Of a stretch of 64,000 nt of DNA, positions 8,364 through 16,788 are shown one piece after another. The position numbers were made by a program, and so were the translations under genes. The stretch is from Planotetraspora phitsanulokensis (lineage in GTDB: Bacteria > Actinomycetota > Actinomycetes > Streptosporangiales > Streptosporangiaceae). Below the pieces are notes generated by a model, which was not told where the DNA came from, did no database searches, and saw nothing but the letters and a program-made list of their open reading frames with translations. The stretch spans positions 417,101-481,100 of the forward strand of contig NZ_BOOP01000004.1 in NCBI RefSeq assembly GCF_016863295.1. The letters run 5' to 3'. Position 1 is the first letter of the stretch; the number at the start of each line of letters is the position of its first letter.

Positions 8364-9881
8364 TCAGCCCTGGCGGCGGAACCAGGGCAGCCGCGACAGG
8401 GGCGCGGTGACGGTCACGACGTCGGGCCCGTGCAGGAGGGTGCCGTCGTCGGCCTGCCACGCGCCCGGCGGGAGCACGACGTCGCGTGAGGTGGCGCCCT
8501 TGACCAGGACGGGCGCCACCAGGAGGTCGGGACCGAGCATGAACTGGTCGACGACCCGCTCGTAGCCCTGTCCGGGGAAGCCGAACTCCAGTGACCGCAT
8601 GATCGGGTCGCCCGTACGGGACGAGTCCTTGGCCAGTGCGAGAATCTCCGGGCCGAACCGTTCGTGCAGGGTGGCGGCGGACCTGCAGTGCTCCAGGTGC
8701 TCAGCGGGCAACAACCGCCAGGGCGCGGCGGAGAACTGCATCATCGGGAACAGCGCGGAAGCCTGCGCGTAGCGGACGAACAGCTCGGGATCGAAGTCGG
8801 CGCTGCCGAACGACTGGTACTCACCGCCGCCGATCATGTCGGGACAGGTGTAGGCGTGCCCGGTGAGCGCCTGGGCCAGCGCGTTCGGGATGAGGCTTGC
8901 CAGCCCGTCGCGGCCGTCCCACGCGTGGTGCTTGTCGCGCTGGCGCTGGGCCAGCGGCAGTCCCGCCGCGAGCCACGCGTCGCGGAACTCGTTGAGGGGG
9001 TACGGCAGGCCGAACCGGTTCCAGGCGATCGTGTACGCCTGCGGATCGGGGCATCCGAGGTCGGCGTAGAAGGCCGCCTCACCGCCGTCGAACTTGAATC
9101 CGTCCACGCCGACGTCCTGGCGCAGCCTTCTCAGTTCTCCCGAGAGCCATCGGAGCGCGTCGGGCTTGAGCAGGTCGAGCGCCGCGCCGAACCCGTTCCA
9201 CCACTCGCCGATCGCGGGGCGTCCGCGCCGGTCGCGGATCAGCAGGTCGTCGTCGCGCAGCCTGCGGAAAACCTGCGAGTCGGGCGTGACGTAGGGCACC
9301 AGCCACAACATCACCTTGAAGCCCATCTCGTGCAACCGGGCCACCATCGCCGCCGGGTCGGGGAAGCGGCCGCTGTGGAAGGTCCACTGGCCGTACTCCT
9401 CGTGCCAGCGGTCGTCGATCATCAGAATGCCGGGCGGGAACCCGTGGTCCAGCACGGCCTGGGCGTAGGAGAGCACGTTGTGCTGGGTCGGCTCGAAGAG
9501 GGTCTCGATCCACAGGTTGTACTGCGGCGCGGTGAACAGGAGCGGGTCGGGCATCCGCCCGTCGGGCGGAAACCGTTCCTCGACCAGGTGCCGGTAGACC
9601 CCCGGCAGGTCGCCGTGGCCGCCGCCGACGATGATGCCCGCGGACACGTCGGCGCGCAGCAGCAGCTCGCCGGCGGACATCTCGATCGCGAACGGCCGAT
9701 CGGACCAGATGTAGCGCCCCTTGCTCGACAGGAGCATCGGCATGCCCTGGTTGCCGCCCAGGTCCCGCAGGTCGGCACGGTAACCGTCGGTGAACGGCAT
9801 CTCGATGCCGTCCGCCACGGCGCCGCCCCACCAGTGCTCGCCGTCCTCGACCGGCAGTCTGACCGTTGCCCCGAGTGTCAC
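8364..9881 (-). CDS. GH31-family alpha-glycosidase
   Basis: 505 residues from a GTG at 9881, chosen because GAAGGGGAG lies at ideal spacing. An ATG at 9914 (MSDVGRREG) is an alternative. The (beta/alpha)8 region shows FPPGILMIDDRWHEEYGQWTF and the GH31 nucleophile motif GVDGFKFDGGE (Asp265). A likely acid/base Asp lies in AWDGRDGLASL, and YTCPDMIGGGEY resembles the MYORG-like branch of GH31, which includes alpha-galactosidases. There is no signal peptide, so the enzyme is cytoplasmic and acts on imported sugar. It is divergent from a DeoR regulator and sugar ABC transporter genes, probably the same regulon. The exact substrate is uncertain. Confidence 0.85.
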   Translation of the reverse strand: MTLGATVRLPVEDGEHWWGGAVADGIEMPFTDGYRADLRDLGGNQGMPMLLSSKGRYIWSDRPFAIEMSAGELLLRADVSAGIIVGGGHGDLPGVYRHLVEERFPPDGRMPDPLLFTAPQYNLWIETLFEPTQHNVLSYAQAVLDHGFPPGILMIDDRWHEEYGQWTFHSGRFPDPAAMVARLHEMGFKVMLWLVPYVTPDSQVFRRLRDDDLLIRDRRGRPAIGEWWNGFGAALDLLKPDALRWLSGELRRLRQDVGVDGFKFDGGEAAFYADLGCPDPQAYTIAWNRFGLPYPLNEFRDAWLAAGLPLAQRQRDKHHAWDGRDGLASLIPNALAQALTGHAYTCPDMIGGGEYQSFGSADFDPELFVRYAQASALFPMMQFSAAPWRLLPAEHLEHCRSAATLHERFGPEILALAKDSSRTGDPIMRSLEFGFPGQGYERVVDQFMLGPDLLVAPVLVKGATSRDVVLPPGAWQADDGTLLHGPDVVTVTAPLSRLPWFRRQG

Positions 9882-9952
9882 GTTCTCCCCTTCACGACGT
9901 CCGACGTCGCTCATGGTGAGGAACGCGGACGAGCTTGTCAATGGGAAACCAT

Positions 9953-10022
9953 TCCTTTCCAAACAGAAAGGATCTTGCGTTTCGCAAGCGTTACAAATTG
10001 CCGATTGACAAGGTTTGGAAAG
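9953..10022. promoter_or_regulatory. DeoR operator region with repeated half-sites
   Basis: Between the divergent GH31 and DeoR genes, CTTTCCAAAC (9955-9964) recurs as its exact inverse GTTTGGAAAG (10013-10022). The left copy is also part of a local palindrome, TCCTTTC (9953-9959) and GAAAGGA (9966-9972). A second palindrome, CTTGCG-TTT-CGCAAG, lies at 9974-9988. Spaced repeats like these suit DeoR proteins, which often bind separated sites cooperatively. Confidence 0.6.
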
Positions 10023-10031
10023 TGTTAGCAG
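10005..10031 (+). promoter_or_regulatory. Candidate deoR-operon promoter
   Basis: TTGACA at 10005-10010 is a consensus -35. The best -10 is TAGCAG at 10026-10031 after 15 bp, which is short and weak. A start just upstream of the ATG at 10041 would be nearly leaderless, consistent with the absence of a ribosome site. The right operator half-site sits inside this promoter. Confidence 0.35.
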
Positions 10032-10040
10032 CATGGCGCC

Positions 10041-10874
10041 ATGGTTCCCGAGCCTGAGGGCGTCCCTACCGAAGGACGCCGCGAACGCATCGCCGCACTG
10101 GTCGCCGACCGCACTTTCGTCCGGATCGGCGATCTGGCCGAGGCGTTCGGCATCTCCAGGGTCACCGTCCGCGCCGATCTCGACTTCCTGGAGAAGCAGG
10201 GCAGGCTCAAACGGGTGCGCGGCGGGGCACTCGCCGACGCGCGGCCCGGCGCACTGCCCGCCAGCCGGGCGGGCGGCCTCATCGAGTCCTCCTTCGAGGA
10301 CGCGATGGACGCCTCCGCCACGGAGAAGACACTCATCGGCCGGGCCGCCGCGCAGCTCATCACCTCGGGCGAGAGCGTGATCCTCGAGGCCGGCACCACG
10401 ACGATGGCGGTGGCCAGGGCACTCGTCGAGCGCGCCGACCTACGTGATGTGGTGATCTTCACCAACGGCCTGGCGATCGCGCTGGAGCTGGAGCGGGCGA
10501 TCCCCCGCTTCACCGTGATCGTCACCGGCGGCACCCTGCGCCCGCTGCAACATTCCCTGGTCAACCCCCTGGGGGTGGGCATGCTGGCCCAGATCAACGC
10601 CGACACCCTCTTCCTGGGCTGCAACGGAGTCCACCCCAGGACCGGCTTCACCAACCTCAACCTTCCCGAGGCCGAGCTCAAGCAGGCCATGATCCGCTCG
10701 GCGGGCCGCCGGATGTTCGTGGCCGACGGCTCCAAGCTGGGCCGCGTCGAACTGGCCCCCATCTGCCCGATCGACGAGGCGGACCTGCTGCTGACCGGCG
10801 CCTCCGCCGACGCCCAGGCGGTGGCCGAGTGCCGCGAGGCCGGCCTCGACATCGAGATCTGCGAGGAGGCGTGA
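10041..10874 (+). CDS. DeoR-family sugar operon repressor
   Basis: 277 residues. The N-terminal winged HTH (residues about 12-65) reads RRERIAALVADRTFVRIGDLAEAFGISRVTVRADLDFLEKQGRLKRVRGGA, the classic DeoR pattern. The C-terminal DeoRC sensor domain has the sugar-phosphate-binding features GESVILEAGTTTMAVARAL, FTNGLAIALEL and FLGCNGVHPRTGFTN. It normally senses a phosphorylated sugar. It overlaps the first permease by 1 nt (TGATG) and heads its operon, so it likely represses this operon and the divergent GH31 gene through the sites at 9953-10022. Confidence 0.93.
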   Translation: MVPEPEGVPTEGRRERIAALVADRTFVRIGDLAEAFGISRVTVRADLDFLEKQGRLKRVRGGALADARPGALPASRAGGLIESSFEDAMDASATEKTLIGRAAAQLITSGESVILEAGTTTMAVARALVERADLRDVVIFTNGLAIALELERAIPRFTVIVTGGTLRPLQHSLVNPLGVGMLAQINADTLFLGCNGVHPRTGFTNLNLPEAELKQAMIRSAGRRMFVADGSKLGRVELAPICPIDEADLLLTGASADAQAVAECREAGLDIEICEEA

Positions 10875-11806
10875 TGGCCGCCACCATCCTGGAGCGGCCA
10901 CTCCGACGCCGTACGGCACGGCGGGCGGGGCCGTCGTGGCAGCGTGGTCACGGCAGGATCGCGCTGGTCTTCCTCGCGCCCGCGCTGCTCGGGTTCGCCG
11001 CCTTCTACCTGGTGCCGACCGTGCGCGGCCTGTGGTTCAGCTTCACCGACTACAACCTGCTGTCCGACCCGGACGTCGTCGGGCTGGACAACTACGGCGA
11101 GATGCTGGGCGACCGGGTGTTCTGGAACGCGCTCAAGGTCACCGGCGTCTACGTCGTCTTCAACGTCGCCACGCAGACCGTTCTCGCCCTGGGCCTCGCC
11201 GTACTGATGGAACGGCTGACCAGATCGGTCATGATCAGGGCGATGGTGCTGCTGCCGTGGCTGGTGCCGAACGTCACGATCGCCCTGCTGTGGATGTGGC
11301 TGCTCGATGCCAACGTCGGCTTCGTCAACCACGTGATGGAGCAGATCGGGCTGGCCAAACAGGGCTTCCTGTTCAGCCCCGACCAGAGCATCCTCACCGT
11401 CGCCTCGATCAACACCTGGCGCCACGTCGGCTACACGGCGTTGCTGCTGTTCGCCGGCATGCAGCTCATCCCCAGGCACCTCTATGAGGCCGGCAGGATC
11501 GACGGCGCCGGCGAATGGCGGATGTTCCGTCAGATCACTCTGCCGCTGCTGCGCCCGGTGCTCGCGCTGGTCCTCGTCGTCTCCCTGATCGGCTCGTTCC
11601 AGATCTTCGACACCGTGGCGGTGACGACGGAGGGCGGGCCGGTCAACGCGTCCCGGGTCATCTACTACTACATCTACGAGAAGGCCTTCACACAGTTCGA
11701 ATTCGGCTACGCCTCAGCGATGTCGGTCTTCCTCATCTTGTTCCTCGTCGCGCTGACCCTGCTGCAGATGCGGCTGCTGCGCGCCTCGACCTCAGATCTC
11801 GCCTAG
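10874..11806 (+). CDS. Sugar ABC transporter permease (MalF type)
   Basis: 310 residues from an ATG overlapping the DeoR stop, with GAGGAGG upstream. Six membrane segments are visible, starting with RIALVFLAPALLGFAAFYLV. The cytoplasmic EAA loop is EAGRIDGAGEWRMFRQITLPLL (about residue 205), which docks the ATPase subunit. It pairs with the permease at 11815 and the lipoprotein at 12706. No ATP-binding subunit gene lies in the locus; actinomycetes commonly use a shared MsiK-type ATPase encoded elsewhere. Confidence 0.93.
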   Translation: MAATILERPLRRRTARRAGPSWQRGHGRIALVFLAPALLGFAAFYLVPTVRGLWFSFTDYNLLSDPDVVGLDNYGEMLGDRVFWNALKVTGVYVVFNVATQTVLALGLAVLMERLTRSVMIRAMVLLPWLVPNVTIALLWMWLLDANVGFVNHVMEQIGLAKQGFLFSPDQSILTVASINTWRHVGYTALLLFAGMQLIPRHLYEAGRIDGAGEWRMFRQITLPLLRPVLALVLVVSLIGSFQIFDTVAVTTEGGPVNASRVIYYYIYEKAFTQFEFGYASAMSVFLILFLVALTLLQMRLLRASTSDLA

Positions 11807-11814
11807 GCGGAACC

Positions 11815-12690
11815 ATGCGGAAAAACCCAGCCCGCCTGCTCGCCTGGGCGGGTCTCCTCGCAGCGCTCGCGATCACTCTGTTTCCCTTCTGGTGGATGCT
11901 CCGCACGGCGCTGACCGGCAACGCGAACCTGTTCGACGGCAGTTACTCGCTGCTTCCCGACCACCCGACTCCGATCAATTTCGAGCGGGTCCTCGGGCTG
12001 GCCTCCCCCGAGGAGGCCAGAGCCGCGGGCGGCACCGCGGCCAGCATGGACTTCTGGCGCTACCTGCAGAACTCGGTGCTGTTCGCCGCGGCCGTCGTCG
12101 CCGGGCAGGTCACGTTCAGCGCGATGGCCGCCTACGCCTTCGCCCGACTGCGCTTCCGCGGCCGCGACGTGCTGTTCTACCTGTTCCTCAGCACGATGAT
12201 GATCCCGCCGATCTTCACCGTCCTGCCCAACTTCGTGCTCATCAAGAGCCTCGGCGGAGTCAACACCTTCTGGGGCCTGGTCGCGCCGTACTTCTTCATG
12301 ACCCCGTTCGCGGTGTTCTTCCTGCGCCAGTTCTTCCTCAGCGTCCCCGGCGAGATCGAGGAGGCGGCCGGGCTCGACGGCGCGAGCCGCTGGCGCATCT
12401 TCTGGCAGGTCGTCGTGCCGATGAACAAGGGCCCGCTGCTCACCCTGGCCATCATCACCGCGGTGCAGACCTGGAACGAGTTCCTGTGGCCGCTGCTGAT
12501 CGCCAAGCAGGAGAACGTCCGGGTGCTGACCACGGCCATGGCGATCTTCCAGCAGCAGACGCCGAACGCCACCCCCGACTGGGCCGGTCTCATGGCCGGC
12601 GCCACCCTCGCCGTCCTGCCCGTCCTCCTGCTGCTCATCCTCTTCGGCCGCCGACTGGTCGATTCGATCCGTTTCACCGGCATCAAGTAA
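11815..12690 (+). CDS. Sugar ABC transporter permease (MalG type)
   Basis: 291 residues, starting 8 bp after the MalF-type permease. It has an N-terminal membrane segment (LLAWAGLLAALAITLFPFWWML), a periplasmic stretch, and five further helices. The EAA loop reads EEAAGLDGASRWRIFWQVVVPMNKGPL (about residue 185). It ends with the MalG-type tail RRLVDSIRFTGIK. It forms the heterodimeric channel with the preceding permease. Confidence 0.93.
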   Translation: MRKNPARLLAWAGLLAALAITLFPFWWMLRTALTGNANLFDGSYSLLPDHPTPINFERVLGLASPEEARAAGGTAASMDFWRYLQNSVLFAAAVVAGQVTFSAMAAYAFARLRFRGRDVLFYLFLSTMMIPPIFTVLPNFVLIKSLGGVNTFWGLVAPYFFMTPFAVFFLRQFFLSVPGEIEEAAGLDGASRWRIFWQVVVPMNKGPLLTLAIITAVQTWNEFLWPLLIAKQENVRVLTTAMAIFQQQTPNATPDWAGLMAGATLAVLPVLLLLILFGRRLVDSIRFTGIK

Positions 12691-12705
12691 CCCCCTGGAG
12701 AGACC

Positions 12706-14046
12706 ATGAAGACCTCCCGTCGCACCCTGTTCGCGACCATGCTCACCCTCAGCACTCTCACCGTCGCCGCCTGTGGTGGCGGCGGCTCGGAGACGCCCGC
12801 GGCCGACGGGAAGGTCACGCTCACCTACGCGTTGTGGGACGACCGACAGCAGCCCGCCTACCAGCAGTGCGCCGACGCCTTCCAGGCGAAGAACCCCGGC
12901 ATCTCCATCAAGATCACCCAGTCCGGCTGGGACCAGTACTGGACGGACCTCACCGCCAAGCTGGTCGCGGGCGACGCGCCCGACGTGTTCACCGACCACC
13001 TGTCCCGCTATCCCGAACTGGCCGCGAACAACCAGGTCATGGACATCCAGCCGTTCGTCGACAAGGACAAGCTCGATCTGTCGGTCTACCAGAAGGGCCT
13101 GGCCGACCTCTGGGTGCGCGACGGCAAGAGGTACGGCCTGCCCAAGGACTGGGACACGATCGCGGTCGTCTACAACACCGAGCAGGTGGCCAAGGCCAGG
13201 ATCGACCCCAAAGAGTTCGCCACCTGGACGTGGAACCCCACCGACGGCGGCGACTTCGAGAAGGCGGTCGCCAAGCTCACCGTCGACGGCAAGGGCCGCA
13301 ACGGCCTGGACCCCGATTTCGACAAGAACGACGTCAAGACCTACGGCCTGGCGCTGGAGACGGGAGGCGGCGCCTACGGCCAGGGCCAGTGGAGCCACTT
13401 CGCGGCCAGCGACGGCTTCGTCTTCACCGACAAGAACCCCTTCGGCTCCCACTACAACTACGACGACCCCAAGCTGGCCGAGACGATCAACTGGTACGCC
13501 GGGCTGATCAAGAAGGGCTACATGCCGCCCTACGACCAGGCCGGCAAGCTCGGCGTCACCCCGATGATGGAGGCGGGCAAGGCCGCCATGGTCACCACGG
13601 GCTCCTGGACCATCTCCAGCTGGGGCAAGGACTTCGCGTTCGCGCCGCTGCCCGTCGGCCCGCAGGGACGCAAGACGATGATCAACGGCCTGGCGGACTC
13701 GATCTACGCCGGCACCCCGCACAAGGATGAGGCCTGGAAGTGGGTCCGTTTCCTCGGCTCGGCCGAATGCCAGGACCTGATCGCGCAGAACGCGGTGGTC
13801 TTCCCCGCGATCACCACCTCGGCCGACAAGGCCCTGGCCGCGCACAAGGCGGCGGGGCGAGACGTCAGCGCCTTCGTCGACGAGGCCAACGACCCGCAGG
13901 GCACCTTCCTCTATCCGATCACCGACAACGCCGCGAAGGTCGAGCAGCTCGTCCTGGCCGCCTATGAGAGCGTCATGCTCGGCAAAGCCGACGCCTCCAC
14001 CGCGCTGCCCGCCGTCAACACCGAGGTCAACAACCTCTTCCAGTGA
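12706..14046 (+). CDS. Sugar ABC transporter substrate-binding lipoprotein
   Basis: 446 residues. A lipoprotein signal ends in the lipobox LTVAAC (Cys about residue 24) followed by a Gly/Ser linker, so the protein is anchored on the outer face of the membrane. The body matches family 1 extracellular solute-binding proteins (SBP_bac_1): FQAKNPGISIKI near the start, GAPDVFTDH-type block and DTIAVVYNTEQVAKA. It is the last gene of the deoR-permease-permease operon, 15 bp after the MalG-type gene with a GGAGAG ribosome site. The ligand is probably the substrate or precursor of the GH31 enzyme. Confidence 0.93.
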   Translation: MKTSRRTLFATMLTLSTLTVAACGGGGSETPAADGKVTLTYALWDDRQQPAYQQCADAFQAKNPGISIKITQSGWDQYWTDLTAKLVAGDAPDVFTDHLSRYPELAANNQVMDIQPFVDKDKLDLSVYQKGLADLWVRDGKRYGLPKDWDTIAVVYNTEQVAKARIDPKEFATWTWNPTDGGDFEKAVAKLTVDGKGRNGLDPDFDKNDVKTYGLALETGGGAYGQGQWSHFAASDGFVFTDKNPFGSHYNYDDPKLAETINWYAGLIKKGYMPPYDQAGKLGVTPMMEAGKAAMVTTGSWTISSWGKDFAFAPLPVGPQGRKTMINGLADSIYAGTPHKDEAWKWVRFLGSAECQDLIAQNAVVFPAITTSADKALAAHKAAGRDVSAFVDEANDPQGTFLYPITDNAAKVEQLVLAAYESVMLGKADASTALPAVNTEVNNLFQ

Positions 14047-14047
14047 A

Positions 14048-14092
14048 CCGGACCGTTCCCCGGTAGGCGCTGCCCGGGCCGGAGCGGTCCGG
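14048..14092. terminator. Hairpin after the DeoR-controlled operon
   Basis: CCGGACCG (14048-14055) pairs perfectly with CGGTCCGG (14085-14092), with GC-rich inner pairing. It lies 2 bp after the stop codon and before the convergent mutarotase-like gene. Confidence 0.5.
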
Positions 14093-14104
14093 GCGGCGGA
14101 CGGT

Positions 14105-14929
14105 TCACCCGCTCAGCCGTCCCGCGGCCAGGACGAGCCGCCACGTCAGCTCGCCGGAGGCGGGGACCACCGCGGCGTCCCCCGGTCCCGCCTCCGCCAG
14201 GTCGAAGACCGCGCCGAGCATGGGCTCGACGCCGACGCTGCGGTACGGAGCGTGATCGGGGAATCCGCCGAGGTTGCGCCACAGGGCGACCGAGACCGGA
14301 ACCCCGTCAGGCGCCTCGACGCGCATGTCGAGCACGTCGGTCCCGTCCGTCACGCGTACGGCGTCGCATCTGAGCACCGCTCCCACCGCGGTGCCGTCAT
14401 ACGGCCCGAACCGGTCGAGCGGCAGTCCGAGCGGCTCAGGCCAGCGGCCCTCGGCGTGGGGGGCGCCGGCGGGCCAGGGACGGCCGAGCATCGGCTCGGC
14501 CTCGGGGAACACCCTGACCGGGGTGCCGGAAGGCGCGACGAGCCGGGCGTCCTCCCCGAGGTCGAGCAGGGCGTGGGCGGCCCAGACGAACGCGTGTCCG
14601 GGGTCGGCCGACATGCGGTAGGTCGCCACCACCGTCCCGGCCTCGTCGGAGACCTTGCGCAGCAGCTCGAAACCCTCACCTTGTACGGAGCTCTCGGCGG
14701 CGGAGCCGTTCCATGGGCGGCTCCACACGTCGCCGTGGTCGGGCAGCCCGCGCACCGTGGGCAGGCACTCCTCCAGGCCGCCCGCGTCGACGAAGGCCGC
14801 ACCGGGAACGACCGTCGCCCGCTCCGGATCGGGACGCGACCACAGCCACTCGCGGCCGCCGCCGGCGAGGGACGTCCATCTGCCACCCAGCGCCAGATCG
14901 AATCGGGGGCGCAACGGGATCGAAAACAT
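14105..14929 (-). CDS. Galactose-mutarotase-like (aldose 1-epimerase fold) protein
   Basis: 274 residues from the ATG at 14929 (MFSIPLRPRF), which has GGGAGAG upstream at tight spacing; a GTG at 14962 would add 11 residues. The sequence is beta-rich. Motifs such as YRMSADPGHAFVWAAHALLDL, WPEPLGLPLDRFGP and SVALWRNLGGFP resemble the aldose-epimerase-like superfamily (DUF4432 or related). It does not carry the textbook catalytic His-Glu pattern clearly enough to call an active mutarotase. It follows the SDR gene in the same direction and probably shares its transcript. The role is sugar-anomer handling by inference. Confidence 0.6.
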   Translation of the reverse strand: MFSIPLRPRFDLALGGRWTSLAGGGREWLWSRPDPERATVVPGAAFVDAGGLEECLPTVRGLPDHGDVWSRPWNGSAAESSVQGEGFELLRKVSDEAGTVVATYRMSADPGHAFVWAAHALLDLGEDARLVAPSGTPVRVFPEAEPMLGRPWPAGAPHAEGRWPEPLGLPLDRFGPYDGTAVGAVLRCDAVRVTDGTDVLDMRVEAPDGVPVSVALWRNLGGFPDHAPYRSVGVEPMLGAVFDLAEAGPGDAAVVPASGELTWRLVLAAGRLSG

Positions 14930-14975
14930 CGGCTCTCCCATCAGGGCGCGCACGCGCCTCACCTGAGCGACACGG

Positions 14976-15716
14976 TCAGGCGGAGTCCTTCACCGCGCTC
15001 CATCCGCCGTCCACCAGCAGGCACGCCCCGGTGACGTACGAACTCTCCTCGCAGGCGAGGAAGGTGACCGCGGCCGCCACCTCGTCGGGCCGGCCGAAAC
15101 GGCCGGCGGCGGTGCCCGCCACGCTGCGCAGGCGGTCCTCCTCGCCGATCCCGTCCCAGACGGGGGTGAGGATCGGCCCGGGAAGCACGGTGTTGACCCG
15201 CACGTCGGGGCCGTACTCCACCGCGAGCTGGCGGCCGAGCGACACGAGGCCGCCCTTGGCGGCGGCGTAGGCGGGATGCCCGGGCAGGCCGAACAGCGCG
15301 TGGACGGAGGAGCTCAGGACGACGGAGCCCCGGCTCTCCCGCAGGAGCCCGACGCAGGCGTTGACCGCCAGGTACGCCGCCTTGAGGTTGACCGCGATCT
15401 GCCGGTCCCAGTCGTCCTCGGCCAGTTCGTGCACGGGCGCCCGGACCACCACGCTGGCGTTGCTGTGGAGCACGTCCAGCCGGCCGAACTCGGCCCGCGC
15501 CACCTTCACGATCCGCCGCCAGGTCGCGGCGTCCGACACGTCGCCGGTGACCGCCCGCACGCCCAGCCGGTCGGAGGTCTGCGCGGCGACGTCCACGGCG
15601 ATCACGTGGGCGCCCTCGGCGAGGAATCGGTCCACGACCGCGGCGCCGATGCCCGAGGCCGCGCCGGTCACCACGGCGACCTTTCCGGACAGCAGTCCGC
15701 GTCCCATTGTCTGCAC
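14976..15716 (-). CDS. Short-chain dehydrogenase/reductase (sugar or alcohol dehydrogenase type)
   Basis: About 246 residues from the GTG at 15716, which follows GGGGA. An ATG at 15707 and a longer ORF from 15764 are alternatives. Classical SDR motifs are present: cofactor site VVTGAASGIGAAV, SSSVH with the catalytic Ser, and the YAAAKGG pair (Tyr and Lys), followed by PGPILTPVWDG. The usual NNAG is SNAS here. The C-terminus YVTGACLLVDGG is typical. The Asp after the second strand (IAVDVA) fits NAD rather than NADP. Its place with a mutarotase-like gene and glycosidase operons suggests oxidation of a released sugar, for example galactose; this is inference. Confidence 0.82.
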   Translation of the reverse strand: MQTMGRGLLSGKVAVVTGAASGIGAAVVDRFLAEGAHVIAVDVAAQTSDRLGVRAVTGDVSDAATWRRIVKVARAEFGRLDVLHSNASVVVRAPVHELAEDDWDRQIAVNLKAAYLAVNACVGLLRESRGSVVLSSSVHALFGLPGHPAYAAAKGGLVSLGRQLAVEYGPDVRVNTVLPGPILTPVWDGIGEEDRLRSVAGTAAGRFGRPDEVAAAVTFLACEESSYVTGACLLVDGGWSAVKDSA

Positions 15717-15807
15717 GTTGTCCCCGATGGTGAGTGACGCCCGGGAACGCTCTCCCATGAGCACGGGTGAGGCCGGGCGTCGTCGTCATACGTCGCGACC
15801 AAGTCAA

Positions 15808-15819
15808 CACCCGCGGGTG
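15808..15819. promoter_or_regulatory. 12-bp perfect palindrome between SDR and AraC genes
   Basis: CACCCGCGGGTG is fully self-complementary. It lies 66 bp upstream of the AraC start in the shared divergent region, next to a consensus-like -35 for the SDR direction (TTGACT, minus strand 15807-15802). It may be an operator; the binding protein is not established. Confidence 0.35.
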
Positions 15820-15873
15820 ACGACGGGGAATGTCCGATGTTCGCCCTCACCTGGACGATTCGCTGATTTCTGC

Positions 15874-15886
15874 CATACTGGGCCGA
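15874..15886 (+). promoter_or_regulatory. -10 element for a leaderless araC-type transcript
   Basis: CATACT (15874-15879) ends 6 nt before the first ATG of the AraC gene. TGGACG at 15852-15857, 16 bp upstream, is the best -35. No ribosome-binding site is present, so a leaderless message is likely. Confidence 0.4.
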
Positions 15887-16749
15887 TGCCGATGCAGGAG
15901 GGCTTCCGCAACCAGCGGCTGACCGTCGTGCCGCGCCGGGTCGTCGCCGAGGCGAGCTCCCGCCCGGTGACCAGGCGCCTCATGGTCACCGACACCGGCT
16001 ACTATCCGAACGCCGCGGACCACCTGATGAAAAGGCTGGGCGGCATCGAGGAGACCATCCTCATCCTGTGCACGGCCGGCACGGGGTGGGCGAACATCGG
16101 GGGGACCCAGCACCGCGTCGGAGCCAACACGGCCTTGGTGATCCCCCACGGCGTCCCGCACGCGTACGGCGCGTCCGCCGACAATCCCTGGACGATCTGG
16201 TGGTGCCACTTACGAGGCGCCGACCTGACGGAGCTCATCGAGGAGATCGGGGCGGGCGCGTCCAGACCCGTGATCCCGATCGGCCGCCTCGATCGGGCGA
16301 TCGCCTTGCTCGACGAGATCGTGACCATACTTGAACGGGATCATTCGCCGGCGAGCCTGATGGGCGCGGCCGGCTCCGCGTGGAAACTTCTCACCCAGAT
16401 CGTGGTCGACCGCACCATGCCGGTGCCCGGTGACCCCCTGCAGCGCGCGATGGCCTACCTGGCCGAACGGCTGGACAGAACTGTCCGGGTCGCCGACCTG
16501 GCGGCTCTGGTCGGCGTCTCCCCCTCTCATCTGAGCGCGTTGTTCCGCCGTGCCACCGGAGGCGGCGTGCTCGCGCACCACACCGCGCTGCGGATGGCGC
16601 AGGCACGCAACCTCCTCGACACGACGGACGCGACGGTGGCGAAGATCGCACGGGAGGTGGGCTACCCCGACCCGTTCTACTTCTCCCGCCATTTCAAGCG
16701 GATGCACGAGGCCAGCCCCACCGAGTACCGCAACCGCGCGAAGGGCTGA
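15886..16749 (+). CDS. AraC-family transcriptional regulator with cupin sensor domain
   Basis: 287 residues. The N-terminal half is a cupin-type sugar sensor (ILILCTAGTGWANIGGTQHRVGANTALVIPHGVPHAYGAS). The C-terminal half has two HTH motifs of the AraC type (about 190-285): VRVADLAALVGVSPSHLSALFRRATG and ATVAKIAREVGYPDPFYFSRHFKRMHEASPTEYR. The family usually activates sugar genes. It is divergent from the SDR/mutarotase pair and convergent with the GH36 gene, so either neighbouring unit could be its target. A second in-frame ATG lies two codons in. Confidence 0.92.
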   Translation: MPMQEGFRNQRLTVVPRRVVAEASSRPVTRRLMVTDTGYYPNAADHLMKRLGGIEETILILCTAGTGWANIGGTQHRVGANTALVIPHGVPHAYGASADNPWTIWWCHLRGADLTELIEEIGAGASRPVIPIGRLDRAIALLDEIVTILERDHSPASLMGAAGSAWKLLTQIVVDRTMPVPGDPLQRAMAYLAERLDRTVRVADLAALVGVSPSHLSALFRRATGGGVLAHHTALRMAQARNLLDTTDATVAKIAREVGYPDPFYFSRHFKRMHEASPTEYRNRAKG

Positions 16750-16780
16750 GCCCGGGGAGCGGCCCCTCCCTTCGGCGCGG
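16734..16780. terminator. Bidirectional hairpin between araC-type and GH36 genes
   Basis: CCGCGCGAAGGG (16734-16745) pairs with CCCTTCGGCGCGG (16768-16780) with a single bulged base. The hairpin overlaps the last codons of the AraC gene and ends 9 bp before the GH36 stop, so it can serve both convergent genes. Confidence 0.55.
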
Positions 16781-16788
16781 CCGCACCC

